From the NCBI GenBank assembly GCA_035291705.1, contig DATDRM010000279.1, positions 1-26,139 on the forward strand: 26,139 nucleotides of DNA. Reading direction: 5' to 3'. This document shows, piece by piece, positions 1 through 4,553 of this stretch. Position 1 is the stretch's first letter, and each line of letters starts with the position of its first letter. The position numbers and the translations under genes are program-made. The notes beneath the pieces are model-generated. The model saw nothing but the letters and a program-made list of their open reading frames with translations. It made no database searches and was not told where the DNA came from. The stretch comes from DATDRM01 sp035291705. Its GTDB lineage: Bacteria > Chloroflexota > Anaerolineae > Anaerolineales > UBA4823.

Positions 1-1
1 C

Positions 2-74
2 GCCCGCGTAGCTCAGTGGATAGAGCATTTGCTTGCGGAGCAAAGGGCCGCGCGTTCGAGTCGCGCCGCGGGCG
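2..74 (+). tRNA. tRNA-Arg (anticodon GCG)
   Basis: A complete cloverleaf can be drawn. The acceptor stem is 2-8 with 67-73 (GCCCGCG/CGCGGGC), the D arm 11-26, the anticodon stem TTTGC/GCAAA at 28-32 and 40-44 around the loop TTGCGGA, the variable loop 45-49, and the T arm 50-66 with loop TTCGAGT. The anticodon at 35-37 is GCG, which reads Arg CGC/CGU codons. The D loop carries the A after GG that is an arginine identity element, and the discriminator base is G. CCA is not encoded, so it must be added after transcription. Most bacteria use an ACG (inosine) anticodon for these codons. Confidence 0.95.
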
Positions 75-95
75 CCTTTAGGGGGAAAACTCGAA

Positions 96-692
96 TCAGT
101 CACCCGGATAGGGCTCTGCCAATAATTCCTCGATTTTGTCATCCAATTGCGGGGCTTTCAGGGGGCCGATGTGGACCCCGCGCAGCTCGCCATTCTTGGC
201 GATATAAAAGGTTTCCGGCACACCCTGAATATTATAGGCCTGCGAAATGCGCGTCCCGATATCAGGCCCGTTAATATAAGTGATGTCGAACTCCTGGATG
301 TAGGCCAGGGCTTCTTTCTCGGTGTCAACGTAGTCCACGCCGATAAAAACCACGCCCTTATCTTTATATTTGCGCCAGGTCTGTTCCAGATAGGCTGCCT
401 CTTCCCGGCAGGGTGGGCACCAGGATGCCCAGAAGTTGATGATCACCACCTGGCCGTGCAGCTCGCTCAGCGTAACTTCCCGCCCATCGAAACCGGTCAG
501 GCTGAAATCAGGCGCCATCCCCTCTTGGATGGGACCGGCCTGAGCCTTTTTCAAGCCCCAAGCCATGAGTCCAAGGAGGGCCAGCACCACGAGAAAGGCC
601 ATTCCCGTCCAGCCTGTGGCTGATCGAGGTCGGGTCGGCTCCGCCTTATTAATGAGAGCGTCTTCTTGAGCCTGGATCGTATCTACCATCAT
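96..692 (-). CDS. TlpA/ResA-type membrane-anchored thiol-disulfide oxidoreductase
   Basis: 198 aa. An N-terminal signal anchor (about residues 30-48) is followed by a thioredoxin fold of the TlpA/ResA/CcmG type. It has the APDFSL opening near 60, the active site WCPPC at 91-95 (C92, C95), and the cis-Pro loop GVPETF towards the C-terminus. Such proteins sit outside the membrane and reduce disulfides in cytochrome c apoproteins or metal-binding partners, using electrons from CcdA. It is the last gene of the leftward run that starts at 3384, separated by 8 nt from the DUF2933-like gene. A second TlpA homologue lies at 8998-9573, directly after the CcdA-like gene. The start could be either of two adjacent ATG codons. 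The exact substrate cannot be told from sequence. Confidence 0.93.
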   Translation of the reverse strand: MMVDTIQAQEDALINKAEPTRPRSATGWTGMAFLVVLALLGLMAWGLKKAQAGPIQEGMAPDFSLTGFDGREVTLSELHGQVVIINFWASWCPPCREEAAYLEQTWRKYKDKGVVFIGVDYVDTEKEALAYIQEFDITYINGPDIGTRISQAYNIQGVPETFYIAKNGELRGVHIGPLKAPQLDDKIEELLAEPYPGD

Positions 693-700
693 TCTTATCC

Positions 701-946
701 TTACGTTGATCTATCCCTAATCTTGCTCCTCTCAGGCGCAGCCGATTGAGCATGGTGCTGGCTATGAACCTGTCCTTCGTCGTGGCCCATAAATTTCATC
801 ATCAAAATATGAGAGAGAGGGCATAAGAGGATCAGCCCGAAAAAAAGCACCTGGTTGACCGGCACGTTGAAGAGAAAGATGGCCCCCAGAGCGATGACTG
901 GCACCAGGCAGCAGGCCAGCATGATCAATATGTGTTTCTTCGTCAT
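701..946 (-). CDS. Small DUF2933-like membrane protein
   Basis: 81 aa if started at the ATG at 946. That start is favoured over the ATG at 958 because GGAGG lies 6-10 nt before it, inside the longer reading. There are two hydrophobic helices (about 5-25 and 30-47), then the motif CPLSHILMMKFMGHD and a His-rich polar tail. The pattern of helix, CPxxHxxMM and GH is the hallmark of the DUF2933 family. These are short proteins usually found beside copper ATPases, heavy-metal exporters and multicopper oxidases. The Cys, His and Met residues could bind a soft metal, but no biochemical role is established. It lies in the same direction as the TlpA gene and the L,D-transpeptidase and is probably cotranscribed with them. 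Confidence 0.85.
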   Translation of the reverse strand: MTKKHILIMLACCLVPVIALGAIFLFNVPVNQVLFFGLILLCPLSHILMMKFMGHDEGQVHSQHHAQSAAPERSKIRDRST

Positions 947-1003
947 CGTATCCTCCATTATGGGTAGAATGCTAAAACTTCTTCCAAAGCTTTTTCGGCA
1001 AGC

Positions 1004-1159
1004 TCAGGGTTGGCTGCCATCCAAACCAGCAGCTTGCTGGATCGAAAGTAAGAATGGAGTTGGCCCATAGACAGCTTCATCTAAGCGCCAATAGCCCGCT
1101 ACAGCTAATAGGAGAAATAAACCTGCGCCAATTAGAGCGAGTGAAATGATTTTTCTCAT
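1004..1159 (-). CDS. 51-aa single-helix membrane peptide, coupled to the L,D-transpeptidase
   Basis: A 51-aa reading frame on the minus strand starts at the ATG at 1159. This ATG overlaps the TGA of the L,D-transpeptidase as ATGA (1159-1156), which is typical of translational coupling. The sequence opens MRKIISLALIGAG, continues with a hydrophobic helix to about residue 22, then a short polar extracytoplasmic tail ending in GLDGSQP. I recognise no family. The coupling and the well-formed N-in signal anchor argue that it is real. It could alternatively be a chance frame, since no homologue comparison can be made here. A small accessory or anchor partner of the transpeptidase is a guess. Confidence 0.55.
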   Translation of the reverse strand: MRKIISLALIGAGLFLLLAVAGYWRLDEAVYGPTPFLLSIQQAAGLDGSQP

Positions 1160-2256
1160 CTAACTTCCACTTTTGTGCCTCCTGGCCAGGGCGCCATCGC
1201 GTCGCCGGGATCATAGGACACGGTCGGCAGCGTCCAACGGAAAACCCATTTTGCATCATCCGGGCGGGCATTCACGCATCCATTCGACATCGGTTCGCCG
1301 AAATTGTTGTGCCAGAATGTGGAGTGAATCGCCACGCCGCTTCCCACGAAGAGCGACACCCATCCGATGCCAGGCAGGTCCCATCCACCCCCCGTCGTCC
1401 CGCCGCTCATGTGCAGCGAAACCAGCTTGCGCCAGATTGGGAAATTACCAATTGGGGTAGCCCATACATCTACCTTTTCCCCAAGATAATTGTATAAAGC
1501 CCCGGAGGAAATTCGAGCGAAATAGACTTCGGTTTTACCCTCGTAGCATGACAGCGTCTGGTAGGTGATATCCACGACCACGCGTTTCTCTTCGACATCA
1601 AGGGCTATGGGAGCCATCTCCTCCGCGGTGAGAGGGCGAAAGGCTTGCGCCAGACCCCACAGGATATCACCATAGGAGCCATACTGCTCATTCAAGCGGT
1701 ACCAAACCTGGCCTTCGGCGTCGGCGCGCGCCTGGTCTATCCACATGATTTGGCTGTAATACAAGCGCACAGGTTGTCCCAGCTTTATGCGGTCCTGGTA
1801 TCGAGGGGAGCGCGCGGGTGGGTTGTCAAGTACTAGATCTATATAGGGGACACTGACTTCCACCCACATGCCTGCCCCCAGGCTGGTATCGGGCAGGTCT
1901 GTAAGCGGCGCATTCGGAAGATTGCGCACGGGCTGAAGGTAAGGCGCCCAGATGTATCCGTCGGGCGTTTCCACCCAGCGCTGGTTGGTGTGGTAAAGGT
2001 TTTTTCCGACTACCTCCCGCAGCCAGGGGACAATGGCGTCTTCGTAGAGTTCACCCACTGTCTGGCTGTCGCTATCCGGGCGGGTTTTTACATCCACTTT
2101 GCCGACGTTGACTCTGCCCAATAGCTCGTCCTGAGGAAATTCAAGCAAAGCGACCGTTTGAACCAATGGGCGGAATGCAAGGCTGCCCATCCCCAGGACA
2201 GCCGTTTTAAGAAATTCACGCCGGGTGAAAGATACTTTTTTGTTAATAAATTTCAT
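1156..2256 (-). CDS. Tat-exported L,D-transpeptidase (YkuD domain) with SH3-like domain
   Basis: 366 aa. The N-terminus has a twin-arginine signal (TRREFLK at 11-17, then a hydrophobic stretch), so the protein is exported folded. Residues about 45-110 look like a bacterial SH3-type wall-binding domain (GRVNVG through YIWAPYLQPV). The C-terminal third is a YkuD L,D-transpeptidase domain: VVVDITYQTLSCYEG at about 226, TPIGNFPIW near 268, His311 (VAIHSTF) and the catalytic Cys327 in SNGCVNARPDDAKW. The family form is usually SHGC; Asn at that position is a tolerated variant. These enzymes form 3-3 cross-links or attach proteins to peptidoglycan. It lies between the lipoprotein gene and the 51-aa peptide gene, with which it overlaps. 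Confidence 0.95.
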   Translation of the reverse strand: MKFINKKVSFTRREFLKTAVLGMGSLAFRPLVQTVALLEFPQDELLGRVNVGKVDVKTRPDSDSQTVGELYEDAIVPWLREVVGKNLYHTNQRWVETPDGYIWAPYLQPVRNLPNAPLTDLPDTSLGAGMWVEVSVPYIDLVLDNPPARSPRYQDRIKLGQPVRLYYSQIMWIDQARADAEGQVWYRLNEQYGSYGDILWGLAQAFRPLTAEEMAPIALDVEEKRVVVDITYQTLSCYEGKTEVYFARISSGALYNYLGEKVDVWATPIGNFPIWRKLVSLHMSGGTTGGGWDLPGIGWVSLFVGSGVAIHSTFWHNNFGEPMSNGCVNARPDDAKWVFRWTLPTVSYDPGDAMAPWPGGTKVEVR

Positions 2257-2350
2257 TAGACGATAGTAACGAAATCGCAGCGGCTTTCACCCTGAATAAC
2301 CGAACCCTTGTTTATTTCTGCTCCCTCTTGAGGTTTATTCCCGGTAGGGC

Positions 2351-2884
2351 TTACTTCATGTCCCAGGCGAAGACACGCTCTGGAGCATCTACATCTTTTA
2401 TGATCAACGTCAGCTTTGATGCGCCGTCCAATATCGGTTTGCCTGCTACGCTGGCCGGAAACGAGAGCGTCCCAGAGACGTGATGCCCGCCTCGCGGCGC
2501 ATCCCACAGCACTGCTTGAACGCTCTGGCCGGTATCGGTCGTAAGAGTAGCCAATGCAGACAAATCCATACTCAGGTCTATAGAATGTGTATCCAAGGCA
2601 ACTTCAAAGATTAGCGTGTCTTGTGAGCCGTTCAGATCGAGCGGTTTTACGACCACTGTAACTGCGCCTTGGCTATCGGTGATCTCGGCCAGCTGCAGCC
2701 CAGGCAGGTTGACCGGCTGTTCAAGTTGAGCCGCTGAATCTTGCATAGGAGCGGCGAGGGGTTGGGTCGGAAGGTCCGCAGTAGGATCAACTGCCGGTTG
2801 GGTTGAGGGCGAGGGTGTCGCCGTGCTACAGGCTGCCAGAACCAGCCCAAGCGCGAGAATGAGCAGGAAAGTGAAGCGTTTCAT
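2351..2884 (-). CDS. Lipoprotein of unknown function
   Basis: 177 aa from the ATG at 2884, which overlaps the upstream gene's TGA as ATGA. The frame is open further upstream, but the signal peptide fixes this start. A short basic N-terminus (MKRF) is followed by a hydrophobic stretch and the lipobox LAAC with Cys19 as the lipidation site. A Ser/Pro/Thr/Gln-rich linker (20-50) leads into a domain with alternating hydrophobic residues that suggests a beta sandwich. I see DTLIFEVALDTHS near 90, a DLSALA strand, and WDAPRGGHHVSGTLSF near 126, which resembles metal- or wall-associated Ig-like lipoproteins. I recognise no named family. The context (membrane CCxHH protein, thiol oxidoreductase, DUF2933) suggests a role at the outer face of the membrane linked to metal handling. 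Confidence 0.85.
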   Translation of the reverse strand: MKRFTFLLILALGLVLAACSTATPSPSTQPAVDPTADLPTQPLAAPMQDSAAQLEQPVNLPGLQLAEITDSQGAVTVVVKPLDLNGSQDTLIFEVALDTHSIDLSMDLSALATLTTDTGQSVQAVLWDAPRGGHHVSGTLSFPASVAGKPILDGASKLTLIIKDVDAPERVFAWDMK

Positions 2885-3384
2885 TGAGTCTCCAGAACAG
2901 GGGATGCGGCAGCAGCCATCATTTGAATGGCCTTGTGCCGTTCTTTTAATAGAATGAAGAGCATAATCAGTATCCCAATTAGCGTTGTCGTCAATCCAAC
3001 CAGCATAAAGGTGATCCGGTACTGCGCCAGGAAAGTCGCTGCGGCGGTCAGCCCCAGGATGGGCAAGACATCGGTGACGTGGTGGACACAACAGGCTACC
3101 ATTGCCATCGTGGAGGTTGTCCCCCCCGCACCCATCAGGGGACCGCTGGGTCCGGTGGTGGCCACGGGTACGAATAAACGCTTCTTCAGGATGGTGTAAA
3201 GCCCGACCTGAACTCCAAAGCCGAGGATGATCGGCAGGACGATCCAGCGGTCATCCCAAAACAAGTCGATCGCATGTTGAGGACTTTCGGCCCACGAGAC
3301 GATACCAAAGTACAGCCCGGTCAGAAACAGCGCTCCGACCAGGCCAGTTGATAGAGGGATTAAGATCCGTTTTGAGATAAACAT
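2881..3384 (-). CDS. Four-helix membrane protein with CCxHH motif
   Basis: 167 aa and strongly hydrophobic. Helices are expected at about 8-30, 48-66, 88-118 and 125-146. The third segment carries ACCVHHVTDVLPILG, that is C98, C99, H101, H102 and D105 inside or at the edge of the membrane, preceded by a Gly/Thr/Ser-rich loop. Paired Cys and His in a membrane helix is the arrangement expected of a soft-metal site (copper, mercury) or a quinone/thiol redox site. Similar proteins of unknown function occur beside metal genes, but I cannot name the family. It is first in its operon, with an excellent ribosome site (AGGAGGTG at 3392-3399) 7 nt before the ATG, and is divergent from the selenoprotein/CopA run. 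Confidence 0.85.
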   Translation of the reverse strand: MFISKRILIPLSTGLVGALFLTGLYFGIVSWAESPQHAIDLFWDDRWIVLPIILGFGVQVGLYTILKKRLFVPVATTGPSGPLMGAGGTTSTMAMVACCVHHVTDVLPILGLTAAATFLAQYRITFMLVGLTTTLIGILIMLFILLKERHKAIQMMAAAASPVLETQ

Positions 3385-3391
3385 CCCATTA

Positions 3392-3399
3392 CACCTCCT
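3392..3399 (-). promoter_or_regulatory. Strong Shine-Dalgarno for the CCxHH protein gene
   Basis: On the minus strand this reads AGGAGGTG, a near-full match to the anti-Shine-Dalgarno, and lies 7 nt before the ATG at 3384. It settles the start of the first gene in the leftward operon. Confidence 0.85.
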
Positions 3400-3672
3400 G
3401 TTCGAATAATTTGCTGTTTGGTTTTCATCATAATCCCGGATCGCCGCGATTGGTATGCGCTACGTGGCCTTATTTATCCTAAGCAATATTGCCTATTTAC
3501 GAACCAGCCAGATTACGCTACAAGTCCTAAGTTATTGCCCATATAATGCCAAAAGAGTTGAATAATTTAAGTTGTAGGGGCGCAGCGAGAGGTATCCGCA
3601 ACTTTGCATGAACGGAAATTTAGCTGCGCCCGCCACGCAAATTGGTTTCCAACCAAATATGGAGTATCGACC
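3400..3672. promoter_or_regulatory. Divergent intergenic region between the two metal/redox operons
   Basis: This AT-rich stretch separates the leftward operon (first ATG at 3384) from the rightward one (first ATG at 3673), so it should hold both promoters. On the plus strand a perfect TATAAT stands at 3542-3547, but the bases about 17 nt upstream are a poor match to TTGACA, so factor dependence is uncertain. An inverted repeat CTACAA/TTGTAG (about 3518-3523 and 3572-3577) brackets the TATAAT and could be a regulator site. I see no CsoR-type or MerR-type operator that I can identify with confidence. GGAG at 3661-3664 is the likely ribosome site for 3673. Confidence 0.45.
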
Positions 3673-4167
3673 ATGAGCCAAAATAAAACCAGGAAATATT
3701 CCAAAAAGCGAAAAAAGGGGAACGCTAAATGGATGCCGATCCTGATTGCCCTGGGTGGTATCCTGCTTGTCGCCGCGGCTTTCCTAGCGCTGCGTGAAAA
3801 ACCGGCGCCCAAGGTGCCTGTCGAAGTCAAAGGCTCCCCCAGCTTGAAGGTGGATCAAGAGGAGAGGGACCTGGGAGACGTGAAGCTGGACCAGACCGTC
3901 GAAGTGTCGTTCCAACTCACTAATGTCGGTGACAAGCTGCTGCGCTTCAGCGAACAACCTTACATCGAAGTCGCTGCGGGATGTTGACCGCCTATCCCTG
4001 CCATCGGTTCGATGGCGTTAAAGCCCGGAGAAAGCACCTCTCTTTCGATGCAATTCATGATGCACGCCGGCATGGAAGGTTTTCACGACTTTCGCGTGCA
4101 CTTGCCCAGCAATGACCCCCAGCAACCGGATCGTACTTTGACAGTTTTGTCTAATTGGGTGCCCTGA
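3673..4167 (+). CDS. Probable selenoprotein: DUF1573/Hydin-like anchored protein with Cys-Sec pair (UGA at 3985-3987 read as Sec)
   Basis: With UGA read as selenocysteine the product is 164 aa. A very basic N-terminus (residues 1-19) and one helix (about 21-40) anchor an Ig-like domain of DUF1573/Hydin type. I see the strand pattern LGDVKLDQTVEVSFQLTNVG near 67-86, then VAAGC-U-PPIP with Cys104 and Sec105, MALKPGE near 114, and MMHAGMEGFHDFRVHLPSND after it, ending VLSNWVP at 4164. The sequence after the UGA is exactly what completes the fold, the frame stays open for 59 codons, and a SECIS-like hairpin follows the UGA. Read as a stop, the protein would lose its last beta strands. GGAG 9 nt before the ATG at 3673 supports the start; the frame also extends to a TTG at 3604. 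It leads the CopA run. A Cys-Sec pair suggests a redox or soft-metal site. The alternative is a truncated gene. Confidence 0.8.
3985..4017 (+). promoter_or_regulatory. Candidate bacterial SECIS element with recoded UGA
   Basis: The UGA (3985-3987) is followed by 12 nt and then a perfect 6-bp stem, GCCATC (4000-4005) with GATGGC (4011-4016), extendable by one U-G pair, closing the loop GGTTC (4006-4010). The first loop base lies 19 nt after the UGA. A short upper stem, a small apical loop beginning with G and followed by GU, and a UGA-to-loop distance in the high-teens to thirties are the published features of SelB-binding bacterial SECIS elements, as in E. coli fdhF (also a GGU loop). No SelA, SelB, SelC or SelD gene lies in this window. 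Confidence 0.72.
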
Positions 4168-4192
4168 AGATTACCCAACGAGAAGCTGAAAT

Positions 4193-4540
4193 ATGGGTGA
4201 CACTTTCTTGATTCTCGACCAACCGTGTGATGAAGCCATCGCCTGGCTGACCCGGCAGGCGAACAGCATTGGATTGCAGGTAATGCGTACCTTCGACCTG
4301 CAAGTCGCCCGACAAGCCCATACAGAATGCCCCTGCCCCCACCATGGAACCGACCAGTGTGATTGCCAGATGGTCATCTTACTGGTTTATGCGGAGGGCC
4401 TCCAACCGAGCAGCTTAGAAGTCCATAGCCACGATGGGAAGTCCTGGTTTTCCCTGGTCGACACCCCCCAACAACGGGCTGACCCGCGCCTGGAAGCGTC
4501 AATCCAACGGGTGCTTATCTCGAAAGGTGTTTCTCCTTGA
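4193..4540 (+). CDS. Cys/His-rich protein of unknown function, next to CopA
   Basis: 115 aa, soluble, with no signal peptide. Residues about 10-40 look like an alpha/beta fold (DEAIAWLTRQANSIGLQVMRTFDLQVAR). The middle has a dense cluster, TECPCPHHGTDQCDCQM, with four Cys and two His in 13 residues, followed by a hydrophobic strand (VILLVYAEG) and SSLEVHSHDGKSWFSL. The cluster is a plausible soft-metal site (copper or zinc). The strand order recalls small cytoplasmic alpha/beta domains, but I recognise no named family. It starts 25 nt after the selenoprotein's stop and ends 13 nt before the copA start, so it is in one transcript with both. A cytoplasmic metal sensor or chaperone role is inference from context only. 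Confidence 0.75.
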   Translation: MGDTFLILDQPCDEAIAWLTRQANSIGLQVMRTFDLQVARQAHTECPCPHHGTDQCDCQMVILLVYAEGLQPSSLEVHSHDGKSWFSLVDTPQQRADPRLEASIQRVLISKGVSP

Positions 4541-4553
4541 GGAAGATAACCAC

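Noticed and set aside
3604..3987. 127-aa gene with a TTG start ending at the TGA at 3985
   Set aside because: A better ATG with GGAG lies at 3673, and the coding signal clearly continues past the TGA in the same frame, so the TGA is treated as selenocysteine.
4434..4553. N-terminal extension of copA
   Set aside because: It overlaps the Cys/His-rich gene, lacks family similarity and has a weaker start than the ATG at 4554 with GAGGAAG.
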